The notes: a model not told the origin generated them from the letters alone. A stretch of 64,000 bases of DNA from Nymphaea colorata (GCF_008831285.2 NC_045139.1:19326354-19390353); one strand, 5' to 3'. Shown: positions 49,560-62,854, counted from the first letter of the stretch. Numbers and translations are program-made.

Positions 49560-50713
49560 GTTCAAATGCCGGGTGTCCTTTTTCTCAACGGTCAACCCGG
49601 AAGCTGGTTTCTTGGTGGATTCTTACCAGCATATAAATGGCGAAAGGAAATTTTGGAGCTCCTTTTACTTTTCGTGTTTGAACGTTGCTTTGGAGTTTGG
49701 TGGACATCGACTTTAGGAAGTAAGTTTTGCCTTTTTTGAATTTATGAACAAGAATAACATATGTTAAGGTTTTTCATTCATGAAGAGTGTATTGGCTAAT
49801 TATTTTCAAACCTATTATTAGTTATTTATAATTTGTAAATATTATAAATTTATCCGTGGTTATTTAAAATTTCGTTTTATTATCTTTTTTCTCAATCAGG
49901 TTTCAAGTTGGAACCCTAAAAGGAAATTATACATCATGTCAAAAAAACAACAATTCTTACAATTTCATCCAAATCTATCACTTTAATTACATCCTTCCCA
50001 AACTGAAAAGGAAGGCTTTTAATTCACATCCAATGGTGAGATTTTCCTTCCAGTCACTCGAAACTATCAAATGCATCCAAAATGGTCTTCTTTAGTCTCT
50101 TTAACCTAGCAAATAAATCAGAAAATTTGCTCTTTTTAAAAGGAGTTTTATCATTCCTAAGAAAAAAGATGTTCGACTAAATAACGTTATTTTATAGATT
50201 AGTATGTGTAGAATTTTGTACAAAAACGCATGGTAAAGTAAAAAAAGGTACATACATATTTTGCTAAAATCTTTTATATTTAAATTTGCCTGCAATCTGT
50301 TTTATATATTCATATATACATCTAACGGATAAAAAGTATTATCATAAAAGAATATTTCGCAGTTCATAACGCGTCACGCAGGAAGGGTAGGAAGGGGTTG
50401 GGACTCGGCGAGAAGGAAGGTTTGGTGGTAAGCGGTGACGGCTCTCCAGCGACTTCCTGCCTTCGCCACTCCCAGATTCGCAAGCGTTTAGAAGCGAGAG
50501 AGCGGACGGACAGCGGAGGCGGTCCGCTTGGACCAATGGGCCGAGCGATCCATGTGTCGCTTCCCGCTCGCTTCCCCTCGCTCTGATGCATTCACCCTTT
50601 GCAGATTCCTTCGAATATGCTCTATATTCTTTCTTCCTTCTTCTTCTTCGTCGGCTCCTCCCCCTCGTGAACGGATAAGCGTTTCTCTTTTAGACCCCAC
50701 CTCCCCCTTTCCC
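49560..50713. other. Intergenic and promoter of the Sec14-like gene
   Basis: AT-rich until about 50370, then GC-rich for about 300 bases, consistent with a promoter region. No other gene seen. Confidence 0.5.
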
Positions 50714-50720
50714 TATAAAA
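50714..50720 (+). promoter_or_regulatory. TATA box of the Sec14-like gene
   Basis: TATAAAA lies 98 bases before the start codon, leaving a C/T-rich leader of about 70 bases. Confidence 0.6.
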
Positions 50721-50817
50721 CGCCCCCGTTCCCTTTCTTGCCTTTTCACGTTCCACCCTCTTCTCTTTTTGACAGTTTCTCCTTCTTCGTGTTTACTTGT
50801 TCTGCTGGTAAGGGGCC

Positions 50818-51868
50818 ATGGATATTTCTTCGAGGTTGAAGCATGTGTTCAGGCTTCAAGGGAGAGACAAGCAGGGTAGAAAGATACTTCTCGTCATAGG
50901 AAAGTATTTCCCAGGTAATGTATTCTGCAGAAATTCTGGCTTCTGTTTTCTTCCCCCCTGGGTTTTTTGGCTGGTGAATGGTTTTTGAGATTTGGCTATT
51001 GGGTATGTTTGGTTGTGTGTTTTTTTAGCTCGGATGATGAGTCCCGAGCAGTTGAAGAGGTATTTGGAGGAGCATGTGTACCCCCATCTGGAGCAGAAGC
51101 AGCCCTTCTGCTTGGTCTACCTGCATTCCCTCGTGCAGAGGAACGAGAACTTCCCTGGGATCTCCGCTCTCCGGTGGATCTACGAGGAGATTCCGGCGGC
51201 CATCAGGGAGAACCTCGGCGCCGTCTACTTCGTCCATCCGGGGCTTCAGTCTCGCCTCTTCTTCGCCACCTTCGGCCGCTTCCTGTTCAGCGGAGGGTAA
51301 GATCATTGGCGCCACAGATATCTTTTATCGCTTTAACTGTGTTCCTTTTTGCCTAAACCTCGTCAAGATCGAGCCATTATTTGGTAAACGGAAGACCCCC
51401 ATGTTCCTCTGCTGCTCATCTCTTGATATTGATGCCCCAAAAAGCTTATGACCTTTTCAAAGTTTGGTCAGACCAGATTTCTCTCTTTTCGGGAAAATAT
51501 CACAACAATCTGATTTGATTTTACTTGCAAATATAATTCGATTTTGTTGATAGCTGCTGCATCGCCGTTTATGGAGTGTTCTTCCTTTTTTCTTGGTTGT
51601 TGATGATTGGTGGTTGTATTGATTTTTGTTTTTGAATGGTTTCTGAAGGTTGTATGGGAAGTTCAAGTACATAAATCGCCTGGAGTTCCTGTGGGAGAAC
51701 ATGAGGAAGAGCGAGATTAAGATCCCTGAGTTCGTCTATGACCATGACGATGACTTGGAGCACAGGCCACTGATGGACTACGGGTTGGAGACGGACCACC
51801 ATGGCTTCCACGACGCGGGAGCCATGGACTCCACTGCGTCGATGCAATCGCTGAGATGCATCTCCTAG
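50818..51868 (+). CDS. Small Sec14/CRAL-TRIO-like protein (At4g35750 type), three exons
   Basis: Exons are 50818-50914, 51029-51296 and 51649-51868, with GT-AG introns and matching phases, giving 194 aa. The N-terminus (RQGRKILLVIGKYFPA-like) and the middle (PFCLVYLHSLVQRNENFPGI, then AVYFVHPGLQSRLF and LYGKFKYINRLEFLW) match the divergent, short CRAL-TRIO domain of plant proteins such as Arabidopsis At4g35750, related to the C-terminal lipid-binding domain of GDAP2 proteins. The family is thought to bind a hydrophobic ligand; the ligand is unknown. The tail is acidic and His-rich (DHDDDLEHRP). The start has a good context (GCCATGG) just downstream of the TATA box. It follows LTO1 on the same strand, 3.2 kb away. 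Confidence 0.9.
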
Positions 51869-54603
51869 GGGCTTGCTTTATATTACGTTCCCTATTGCAG
51901 AACCTGTTCTCTTTCTGCTTTCCCCTTTTTGGTATTGTAAAGAAGCGCAGAAATATGTACATATTGAAAGGTTTCTCCAGAAATACCGAAATTTTGTGAT
52001 CTTTTCTTCTTCTTCCTCTTTCTTAAAGATTCCTTGGTTCGATTGATTGTTTGCCAAAAAAGGTCCCAAAATTGTGACTGTGCGCTCTAAAACACTAGAG
52101 TTGCCGTCTTCATTTGGATACTGCAAGGCCCTTCTGGCCTTTCCTGGTAAGCAAGCAATGAAGAAGGCTCTGGCAGGTTATACCAACAGAAGTGCGATCT
52201 TTCTAAAGTTACCAATTTGGTAGCTTATAATTTCATATAAGATGAATTATGAATTGATTATGACACAGTTTTTCTGTAAGATGTTCTATAAAGGTGACTG
52301 ACAATAAGGCTGTTAATTATAATCTCATACAGAATCATATTTTAGTGATTTCAATTTGTGATAAGGATCCGTGCGGCCCTGGATGCAGAAGCTCGTGACT
52401 GTTCCTCTTTTCGAGTGCATGAGGCAGCGTGGGGCATGCCATACGACCGTATCCCGTCAGTTGCCGATCTAGACCGTTGATAATTTCCAAGGCGAACCTG
52501 GCGGGCCATCCGAGTTACTTTGTTAACGGTCAGATTTTCACGTATTATTATGGAACGTTGGAATGGTGTGGGGCCCACAGTGGAAAATAAAGTTGCTTGG
52601 CGGCAACCTCATTAGGGCTCCTTCCATGTCTCTCCTGTTAGGAAACTTCCACCCAAGCCCACCTTCTAACCCTTATTTCTGGGAAGGAGGACCTATACTT
52701 GTGCATATTTTTAATATAAGCTCAACTCGTCACCGACAATTATTAAATGAAAGGCCAACTTTTGTCGCGTCTGCTGGTTATAAAATAAAAGAATGAATTT
52801 ATGACCGATTCTGCTGAATCGGCTGGGAAGTCAAATAAAGAAACCGACTAAAAATGTTTTAAAGTAATTTTTTAAAATATTTTTTTTTTTTCTTGGGTAA
52901 CTAAGCTCAACCTTCTATCTGACGGTTGATGAATGATGGAGAAAAAAAGATAGACTATCATGAAAAAAAATGGAAAGCAGGAGGTCTTTTTTGGAAATTA
53001 TCTGTAAATATCCCAAATCTTTTATCCGGTTTTAGGTGGGGGCGGTGCGGGGTGGATCGTGATCCCAGGCTTTGTTTAGTCGTTTCTATGGGTGGTTTTA
53101 TTTGCCGAATCTGTTGGCCAAGCACTTAAAGAGATCTCATTGGGTGCGGCTCACCTCCCCTAGAATTTTGCGTACATGCTCCTTTGCAGCCGTTGATTTT
53201 GATGATCTCAAATCTGCTTCCGCCCATTTATCTAGAAATGGTTCGGTTCGTCGGGCATCGTTCATCTCGGGGATGAACGGCTTTCAAAGCATCCAAAATC
53301 GACGGCTGGGCTGGGAGGGTCGGTTATCAACCCGGTCAAGGTCAACGCTAGATGAAGTTGGGTTCATGCAAAAGCCGGGTCGAGTTGACCCAACCTAGGC
53401 GAGCCTAGCCTTTTTTTAATTGGCCCCATGGATTGGTGGCCTAGTTCAGGCCCGATGCCCACCCTTAGTTATTGTTTGAGGGCGTTCTTACTATAAAATC
53501 CATTATTCATTTTCAAGTCCAACATAAAAGGAATGTCGGATCAACCGGGGAGACAAGATCTAAGACTCCAAACACAGCCAAGGGGCATTTAATAACTTTG
53601 AAAAAAAGTGGCAAGAATCTATTAACTAGGTGAAAATCACTTATTTGTCATCTTGCAATCAAATAGGAAGACTTCTTATCTCATGTTGTTAGAGAAAAAG
53701 TCTGCCTTTTGGGTTCTACTTTCAAGCAAAAACTTAGGATCTAAGGTCAAAAAAGCACCCGACATCAGATCTTGGGATTTAAGATCCACAGTTGATATCA
53801 AATCGCCTTACCTAAAGGCGGGGCCATGGCCTCCTCTCATATTTTGAAAAAGAAAAATGTTTATATTTTTTTTAAATTTGTTAACTTGGCATATGTAAAA
53901 ATTCAGAAAAATATTGTTCGGCTTCACAAATTTTGAAAATACTATTCAGCTTTTACTAAAAAAAAAAAGGATTCTGGCTCTGTCTTAGATCATATCTAAT
54001 ATTTCATCTAAACAAATATGGCCTTAAGTGGTATTGCTTTTGGAGGAATTTTCTTTATTAAGAAATACAAGCTAAAAGAGATACTTGACAGCAACTGTCG
54101 TATTATCCCATTGGAGGTGAATTATTTTGCCATAAAAGCAGATTATAGAGGAACAGATTGTATTGTATTATCTAATTTGGGGAATAATGGCTCGATTTTT
54201 ACTTTTTAATAAAAGCAAACAATATTTTCGAATAATTTACAAAGAATTAAAATTTCTACCTCATTAAGTTAACCACAAGGGATTCAACTCTTGTGAGGAG
54301 TATTTGTTGTTTCTCTCAAAATTATTGTCCGTTTCCAACTTTGTCCTTACAAGGATTTCTTTTTTTCTTGCTCTCTGTTTTCTCACTTAAAGGGCATTTT
54401 AGTCATTTGGCTGCAAAACATTCAATCCATACTTAAGGTTGCATTTTCAACTACATAAACTTACCACATTTTTTCCATCTTTTTCCTTTTTTTTTCAAGC
54501 TCGTAGTATTATACCCGAGAAAACTTCGCCGCTTAAAACTCCGAAACATTATTTATGACTATTAATAAACTTTAGGTATTAAAATATGTACTTGTTGAAT
54601 TAG
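51869..54603. other. Intergenic, no gene recognised
   Basis: The first 300 bases are probably the 3' UTR of the Sec14-like gene. Phrases such as GGCCCGATGCCCACCCTTAG near 53450 resemble the end of the GC-rich element at 16609, so a related fragment may end here, but I could not define its other end. Confidence 0.5.
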
Positions 54604-54700
54604 ATGTCCTCCTTTTTTAAGAGCTTGAAATGGGATTTGAACTCACGACCACCTGGGTACTGCCCCAAACCCACTGAGTTATTTTCTCAAATCAACTTAA
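54604..54700 (-). mobile_element. tRNA-derived SINE fragment
   Basis: Read on the minus strand, TAACTCAGTGGGTTTGGGG (A-box-like) is followed about 33 bases later by GTGAGTTCAAATCCC (B-box-like), then a short A-rich end. This is the arrangement of plant tRNA-derived SINEs. No flanking duplication was identified. Confidence 0.45.
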
Positions 54701-55008
54701 AACATAAATGCTTTTGCCTTAAACATGACGAAGCTCAAGGAACAAGTTACCAATGCACATCAAAATCGAATTATTTTAAGATAACCTGTATAGATCTGGC
54801 AGAAAAGTGTAGACTTTAGTGGTTTCTTTTCCCAAACAGAGACCATGCCAAATGGGAAAAGAGGAAAAAAAAAGGGGTTGCATGTGAGAGGTGTGGGGCC
54901 AGTTTTCCTTTCTTCATGTGATTTCCAAGTCACACTTCTTCCATGTGAACATGATTTCCTTGATCTTTGTCCTCCTACCAGCATTGTGGGCCCTGAATGC
55001 TGGGAAAT

Positions 55009-55369
55009 CTTGCCATTTTCCTAAGAAATTTTCACTCTTATCGCTTTTGCGCAAAACAAATGGACCCCAACTTAATTCATCGAGCGCTATTCATTTCCTT
55101 TCTCGCCGAAGCCGGCGTATAACCACCGCATGTTTCGCACATGAGTGTGGTCAGAATGGAGAAAGGTAGTCTCATATGGTGAAAATGTAAAGTCCAGGAA
55201 ACCTACCTTGCCTGTTGCTTTCTCAGATTTTGTCGTCAACTCTAAATTATCACTCTGTGCTTGTTGCCTACTCACTTACATACTTAGAGGGGCGGAGTTA
55301 GGAATTTTTTGTCGCACCGGCCAAATTATAGTTCCAAAATTTTAACAAGAGCCGAAATAGAAATTTAAA

Positions 55370-55411
<42 letters not shown>

Positions 55412-57519
55412 CTAAATGGTTTTAGATTTACATATAAATTTTTAATTTTTTTAAAGCATAAGTGCCCCCTAACGGCCCCTGCATACTTGTATGAGTGCCA
55501 CATAAAGTTCAATCTAAGAAAACAAAAATATCAGCAACAGGTCACCAAAAGTTCAATACATACGAACGATTGTCCTAAGATGTCAATATAAAAGTAAGTA
55601 TTTTTGTTACTCTATGTCAGTAATTGCCCATATGTTGCCCTGAGATGCACTTAGGGATGTCAACGGATCAGATTTGAATTAGATGAATCATTAACAGTAT
55701 CTACTTTTTTTGGATAATTACATATTCGGATTCGAATTAGGATTCAAATTTGAATATGAATAAAGAAAAGTAATATATGAATCTGAATATGCATCAAAAA
55801 TACGATTTCATAATCCGAATCCAATTTTTACATTCATATGCAAAGCTGAATTTTGCACCTAATTTGACCAATTTTAATGTAAAAAAATTAGATGTTGGAT
55901 ATTTGTTTATAAATAAATCTGATCCAAATCCAATTTTTACATTTCATATCCAAACCCAAAATCTGAAATTTTCACCGAATTTGACCCATTTCAAAATGTA
56001 AGAGCATTAAAAGTAACATGTTTGTTTACAAATAAATCTAATCCAAATCCGACCGGTTGTCATTTCTTAACTCTGAATCCGATATGATTTCTTAATCAGA
56101 TATTAAATTCTTTTCCATATCCGTTTTTTTCTGGAATGGTCTGTTCTGATATCCGATCCAAATCAAATATATTGGCACCTACACTTCATGACACCCCACA
56201 GGCACAATCTTTGCTTAGTGCAAAATTTTTTGCTAAATTTTTGCAAGCTCATGAATGAACCAAACAAGCCAAGTCTTTCCAATAAATTTTTACAACTCCA
56301 TTCTTGCCATTTTCCTAAGAAATTTTCACTCTTATCACTTTTGCGCAAAACAAATGGACCCCAATTTAATTCATCAAGCGCCATTCATTTCCTTTCTCGC
56401 CGAAGCCGGCGTATAACCACCGCATGTTTCGCACATGAGCACGGTCATAATGGGGAAAGGTAGTCTCATATGGTGATGTAAAATCCAGGAAACCTACCTT
56501 GCATGTTGCATTCTCAGATTTTGTCGTCAACTCTAAATTATCACTCTGTGCTTGTTGCCTACTCACTTACATACTTGCAGGGGCCGAGTTAGGAATTTTT
56601 TGTCGCACCGGCCAAACTATAGTTTCAAAATTTTAACAAGAGTCGAAATAAAAATTTAAAAACTTTATATATATAGCAAACTAAAAGGTTTTAGATTTAC
56701 ATATAATTTTTTAAAGTTTTTAAAGTATGAGTGGCCCCTAAGGGCCCCTGCATACTTGTATGAGTGCCACGTAGAGTTTAATCTAAAAAAAAAAAAACAG
56801 CAACAGGTCACCAAAAGTTCAATACATACGAACGATTGTCCTAAGATGTCAATATAAAAGTAAGTATTTTTGTTACTCTATGTCAGTAATTGCCCATATG
56901 TTGCCCTGAAATGCACTTTGGGATATCAACGGATTAGATTTGCACCGGATGAGTCCTTAACTGTATCTACTTTTTTGGATAATTACATATTCGGATTCGA
57001 ATTAGGATTCAGATTTGAATATGAATAAAAAAAAGTCATATATGAATCCGAATATGCATCAAAAAACCGATTTCACAATCCGAATCCAATTTTTACATTC
57101 ATATCCAAAGTTGAATTTTGCACCTAATTTGACCAATTTTAATGTAAGAACATTAGATGTTGGATATTTGTTTGCAAATAAATCTGATTTGTAAAATCTG
57201 ATTTCACAATCCAAATCCAATTTTTACTTTCATATCCAAACCCGAAATCTGAATTTTTCACCGAATTTGACCAATTTCAAAATGTAAGAGCATTAAAAGT
57301 AAGATATTTGTTTACAAATAAATCTAATTCAAATCCAATCGGTTGTCATTTCTTAAATCTGAATCCGATATGATTTCTTAATCAGATATTAAATTCTTTT
57401 CCATATCCATTTTTTTTTGAATGGTTTGTTCTGATATCTGATCCAAATCAAATATATTGGCATCTACACTTCGATGCCCCACAGGCACAATCTTTGCTTA
57501 GTGCAATTTTTTGCTAAAT
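55009..57519. repeat. 1.29-kb tandem direct duplication
   Basis: Unit A (55009-56238) and unit B (56303-57519) both start CTTGCCATTTTCCTAAGAAA and run colinearly to CTTTGCTTAGTGCAA..TTTGCTAAAT. Each contains, in order, a GC-richer block with CTCGCCGAAGCCGGCG, a GGGGCGGAGTTAGG-type element, and an AT-rich block starting near GGGAT(G/A)TCAACGGAT. Unit B lacks the long (TA)n of unit A (55377-55408). Differences are scattered substitutions and small indels. No coding function seen. Confidence 0.9.
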
Positions 57520-57589
57520 CTGCACACGTTACCAGACTCTATGCAGTGAAAAGTTTTCTTTGTCTCTCTAGGGCATTCAGCATATTTTA

Positions 57590-57790
57590 AAATATGAGAG
57601 GGAAGGGAGGCGGCAGAGGCCTTGGCTCCCTCTCATATTTTAAAAATTTTAAAAATTTATATGTAAATTTAAAAAAATTTAGTTTAATATATATAAAAAA
57701 TTTAAAAATTTATATTTCGACTCCTCTTAAAATTTTGAAACTACAATTAGCTTGGCCTTTGTAACAAAAAATTCGTGGCTTCGCCCCTCG
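57590..57790 (-). mobile_element. GGGGCGRAGC-group element, reversed
   Basis: The right end reads GTGGCTTCGCCCCT. The inside has stretches such as TTTTAAAATTTTGAAACTACA shared, reversed, with the elements near 55290 and 56580. The left limit is uncertain. Confidence 0.45.
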
Positions 57791-58539
57791 CATCAAGGAT
57801 TTGAGAAATCTCACATGGACTAATGTGTCAAAGTAAGGATTTAAGATCTTAAAACAAAAGGATATCAAATTTCTATTTGACATATTTGTAACAAGAGAAC
57901 ACAGGTTCAAACAGTTTGGTCTGTTCTGTAAATGAGGTTTTGAGATCCTATAAGAGAAGGATCGCACATTTCCATTTGATAGAATTGTAGTAAAAGAGGA
58001 GAGGGATTGAGATCCTTGGTCTGAAATTGCACACCAAGGGGGCGTTTGGACAAAGGAAAAGTTTTCCAGTGTTTGCTTCAAAGATTTATCGCGATTCAAA
58101 CAAGTCCTAAGATGTGACGCATTGCGAAGTTCTTATGAAGCGGCACGACTTTTCAACTATTCCTTGTCGAATCAGATTGATAGGGGAGATCTCAGAGGTC
58201 AATTTATTTAGAGGGTGTTTGGATGACACATCGAAAACTAGGTTTTACAGGCAAAACTTCGCCAAACCAGGTTTTTGGAATGTTTGCTACCAGGAGATTT
58301 GGGGTGGAGGAACTTCTTCTTTTGATAAAACCTAGTTTTGTGAAGGCACTAGAAAACTTGATTCCCCCAAGTTATTTGGAAAAAAACCAGATTTTGGTTG
58401 TGTTACTTAAACAAATAAACTAGGGTTTAGAAACTCATTAAAAAACTAGGTATCATAAAGCCGAGTCGTCACAAAACTGGATTAAATGAGACTGTCATCC
58501 ATTCAAACTGAGTTGCCACAAAACTAGGTTAAATGAAAG

Positions 58540-58728
58540 CTAGGGCGGAGCCAGAGGGCCCCGCATGGGTCCTGGCCCCACCTTTTTTTTTAAAAAATTT
58601 TACATGTAAATTTGAGAAAATTTTACTTATTTTATATAAAAATTTTGAAAAATGGTATTTCGGCATTGTGTCAAAATTTAGAAAACTTAATTCGACCCCA
58701 TCATAAAAAAATTTCTTGCTCCGCTCCT
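58540..58728. mobile_element. GGGGCGRAGC-group element
   Basis: Starts CTAGGGCGGAGCCAGAGGGC and ends TTGCTCCGCTCCT, with CCCCGCATGGGTCCTGGCCCC inside the left end. TGAAAG occurs directly before and just after, compatible with an aged target duplication. Confidence 0.55.
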
Positions 58729-61143
58729 GAGTGAAAGTGTCATGCATGCGCCCCCGAGTAATGCATACAGCAGCTCAACTCTTGACTCAATTCAGCTCCT
58801 CAAAATGCCGTCTGACCCAACGAATCAAACAAGGGCTTTTTTTCACCAGGCCAAGGCGTTTCCAATTATCTGACATGCAATTTGAATGTCAAAATTTTTA
58901 TAAATGCAGTTTAGCTAGTCCGTTCAAGGTTTGAATCACATCATTCTATCTAATGTACAATAACTTCCTTTAAGGATTTGAGGAGCCAAGCTTTGGCCCA
59001 TCAACATAAATGGCATGACTAAATAGAATTTATGAAAACTTTTCACACAGGCCAACTGCATTTCTTGAAAGTTTTGCAAGAGTCAAATTGGAATTTCTAA
59101 AAAGTTTAAAGTAGCAAAATTTTGTTTCTTAAAACCATGATAGGAGCCATAGACCGTGTGGACACTGGACAGTCACCCTTTGGATGCTTTGGATGTTTCT
59201 TAAAAAAAACTCATGAAAAGTTTATTTCTTTTTGTTATTAAATTATGCCGAAAGTATGCCCCATTTTATATTTATATTTATATTTAACGCTGATAAAAAT
59301 GCTGGACCCTATCTACACATGGGAGATGCCCGGAGGGAAGGGGACCAAGGATGGGGAAGGGTCAGTTGGGGGGGCGCCTTGCCTGCCCACATCCCGCAAT
59401 TTGAAGACATTGACATGAAAAAGAGGGAAGAAGGGAGTGATGTTTTCTTTTTCTTTTTTTTTGCTTTCTTATCTGTTTATTTGTTTATTATTTATGAGAC
59501 TAAACTTTAGCTATTTTATGGGGCGCCATGCCAGGAATAATGATGCAATCGTTTTAGATCCCCTTTTTGTTGTCATTTTTAAAATCTTTTATTTTATTTT
59601 TTGGGATAAGCTTTTAATTCAATTAGATCTATGTGGCGAAGTTAATTATTCATGATTTTGTAGCATATTGCTATTTATTTAGAATTAACTACAATTTTTA
59701 ATTGATGAAAAAAATGAACAAAAACAAAACGAGGCCGAGTGTTATGGATGGCATTTCTGCTGCTAAAACTAGGTTTTTAGAGTGTTTGGATGCCATTAAA
59801 ATTGGATTTCAAAAAAATTGGGCGATTTTCTTTAGAAAACTTGGTTTTTGTAAAAAGAAGTGAAAGTACGTTATTTAAAAATCAGGTTTTGAATGTATCA
59901 CCAAAAAAAAAAAAAATCAAAACCCATTGAAAGACTTGGTTTCCACAAAATTGTGCTAGATGCCAAAGAGCCTCTTAACAATAATAAGAACATTTTGTTT
60001 AAGGTAGATTCACATAACACTATATTTTATAGCATTTCACTAAATTAAGTAGATTCATGAAATAGTAACAATTATGAATGCGGCCTTTGAATAATCTACA
60101 TTTCTATTATCTCGAAAAATGTTATTACAATATCATCCACTCTATTTATTATTTTTAGGGATCACTACCTTTTTTCACTTTATTGAAGGGTTAAAAATTA
60201 TTCATAATATGATATCCATGTATAAACAACATCCTCCCACCAAAATCCGTCCTTTTTACAACTCTGCAGTGTGTGGAGAATGAGACAAGGTTTTAAGCAC
60301 ATCGACTTGTAACAGAGCTTTCCATGCCTCACGGGTCGAGAATAAAGAGCCATTTGACCATAGTAAAATTCTGTTTTTACTGTCCATGTTCCAAATAATG
60401 CTCATGTTTTATGAAACATGGCACAATTATAAATATTGTTCTTAAAGCCAACAATTAAATGTTTGGTCCAATCACATAAAAAATATATATTTTCATAAGA
60501 ACATACTGAACATCTTCATATATACATTTTCTTATCGAATGTTCTTACATTTAACCACTTGAATTGAACACAAAAGAGACAGTTAAATGAAAAAAAAAAA
60601 AAAAGATTTCTAGCTATATATTTCGGGAGCAAACACTTCATTGAATGAACGTTTGGTAGTCCCATTTGGACGAGACAAATTTCAATTTCAAAATCTCAAA
60701 GTGGGTAGAAATGAACAGTAATAGACACTAACCTATTTCACATGTCACCTAACTCTCTCATTCAATAATAGTTATAATAAACATGAAACAATACTTGCTG
60801 TTTTAAGACAATATCTTAGTCTCGTTAGTCCAATTGCGAATAGCAATTTACTATATTATGTCGTTGTCGGAACGGGCTTATATTGCTTGGATACAAAACC
60901 ATCTATATACTTCATCTTTAAAAATAGATGTATCTCGAAAGATACTAATGCTATAAATGTGACAAAAACTTAATTAAATTGCAAATTTTTTGAATGACAT
61001 TATGCTTTATGTATTCTAAAATGGATACCGGGGGATACTATGTGGTTTGAATGACATTACGCTTTATGTATTCTAAATTGAATACCGGGGGATACTATGT
61101 GGTAAAATTGTTAAGTTTTTTCATGAGGTGACTTCCTTTAATG
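58729..61143. other. AT-rich intergenic sequence
   Basis: No gene recognised. A 57-bp tandem duplication starting TTGAATGACATTA lies at 60990 and 61047; both copies end with ACCGGGGGATACTATGTGG. Confidence 0.6.
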
Positions 61144-61754
61144 TAGTGGGGGTGAACAACGATTTGAGCTGCTCGAGTTAAAGCTCGGCTCGTGAACAAG
61201 TTCAAGCCAAGTTATTTCCTTAACGAGTCGAGCTTGAGTTCATGAGTCGGCTCGTTCAAATAATCGAGTTGAGTTCGAGCTCAACATGTAACTGCCGAGT
61301 CGAGCTCGAGTTCATGAGTCGGCTCGTTCAAATAATCGAGTTGAGTTCGAGCTTGAACCTTAATCGATTTTGTCGACCCTTAATTAAGTCGATATATTCA
61401 AACAAGTTTACAAGTTTGTCAAGCTTTATTCGAGTCGAGCTCGAGCTTAACACAGAACGATGAATATCAATTATATTTTAACGAATTTGTCGAGCCTTAA
61501 TAGAGTCGAACTTTACACGTAACTATGAATACTAATTCCATTCTACCGAGTTTGTCGAGCTTTAATCGAGTCGAGCTCAACACGTAACGACGAATATCAG
61601 TTATATTTAAACGAGTTTATCGAGCTTCAATCGGGTCGAACTCGAGCTCAACACGTGACTGCCGAGTCGAGCTGCTTCCATTGAGTTATTCTCGAGCTTG
61701 AGCTGAGTTCCAGTTGATTGAATTCTCGCTCGACTCGACTGGTGTTCACCTCTA
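61144..61754. mobile_element. GAGCTCGAGC-rich TIR element
   Basis: The 611-bp block starts TAGTGGGGGTGAACA and its reversed end reads TAGAGGTGAACACCAG. CTTTAATG and CTCTCATG at the flanks match at six of eight positions, an aged 8-bp duplication. The interior repeats CGAGTCGAGCTCGAG-like words many times, including two near-identical copies around 61225 and 61300. Open frames here come from the repeats. Confidence 0.65.
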
Positions 61755-62852
61755 CTCTCATGTCCATGCCGTAGTCCAAACTTAGCCGGATGAATTCACC
61801 AATTATATATATATAAATATATATATATAGGACCGTAAAAAGATTAAATTTAATATATTATTTTTCCACTATTCTACTGCTGCAACGGCATTACCGGCAT
61901 AGATTTTGCTCCCTCTCTCTAGAATTTTCTCTATAGTTAGTACCACTGCACTTGTCGGCCTCATCATTCACTCGACCACCCAACGATGATGACTTATAAT
62001 TGCTCCGGAATTATATAAACGCCCTTTCCTGTCTCCTTCCTCTAGGCATTTTATGCAGGCATTCCGTACTTTTTTCCAGGAGTAATTGGTCATTTTACAA
62101 GTGGTTGTTTTTTCTCGACCTGCAGAGAACATCTTCCTCAGGCTAACTGAAAGAAACGACATTTCGAATTGCTGCTTGACTTAGTTCGAAATTACCGAAC
62201 ACTGTCTGCTATTAACACTTTCCAGTGGCATGCCATAATGTAAAATCTACTTTGAAAAGATAGCAATTTATTTGAATATTTAGAAGAAAAAATCAAAGCC
62301 TACATTACAAGCTGAATTTGGGGTTATTTGAAAAATTGGCTCTTGAACCAGGCGAATCCCAAATTTTGTCCTCTAATTAAGGTGCCCTAAAATGTTAGAT
62401 TTTTGTTTCTATATGAGATCCATGCATTCTTTAAACTTTCAATTTAATAACATTGCCATGTTTTCCTAAGTAGCTAAGTTTTACACTCCACTCTTTTATC
62501 AAGGTAGATACTCTATAGTGAAATTTGCATCAACAGCTAAAAGAAGGAAAGGAGAAAGAAAAGGGAGAGAAGGCCACACATGTTGAAGGTCAAATTTACA
62601 ATTTTCTATGTGGTAACTAAAAGTATGAGAAATGTGAAAGTTCAGCAGCTAAATGATTTTTATCGAGACTTATAGAAGCTTAAGTTTCTGAAATTATTTA
62701 ACATGTTAATTAGGAAAAACTACCGTTAGCCCATGAAACTCCACTTGTATAGTAGATCCATTTTCCGAATCTCATCAACTTAACATCATGCGCTTGGAAG
62801 CCGTCAAAAGAAAAAAAGAAAAAAAATTGTGAATTAATACTAACTAACCAAA

Positions 62853-62854
<2 letters not shown>
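61755..62854. other. Intergenic, no gene recognised
   Basis: Nothing identifiable beyond short AT-rich runs, including a TATATA stretch near 61805-61828. Confidence 0.5.

Noticed and set aside
53030-53466. Possible second copy of the GGGCTGGG element
   Set aside because: Only the right-end phrase is convincing; the left end and target duplication could not be placed.
61242-61463. Open frame with the repeated peptide MSRLVQIIELSSS
   Set aside because: The peptide repeat comes from the repetitive GAGCTCGAG words of the element at 61144-61754.
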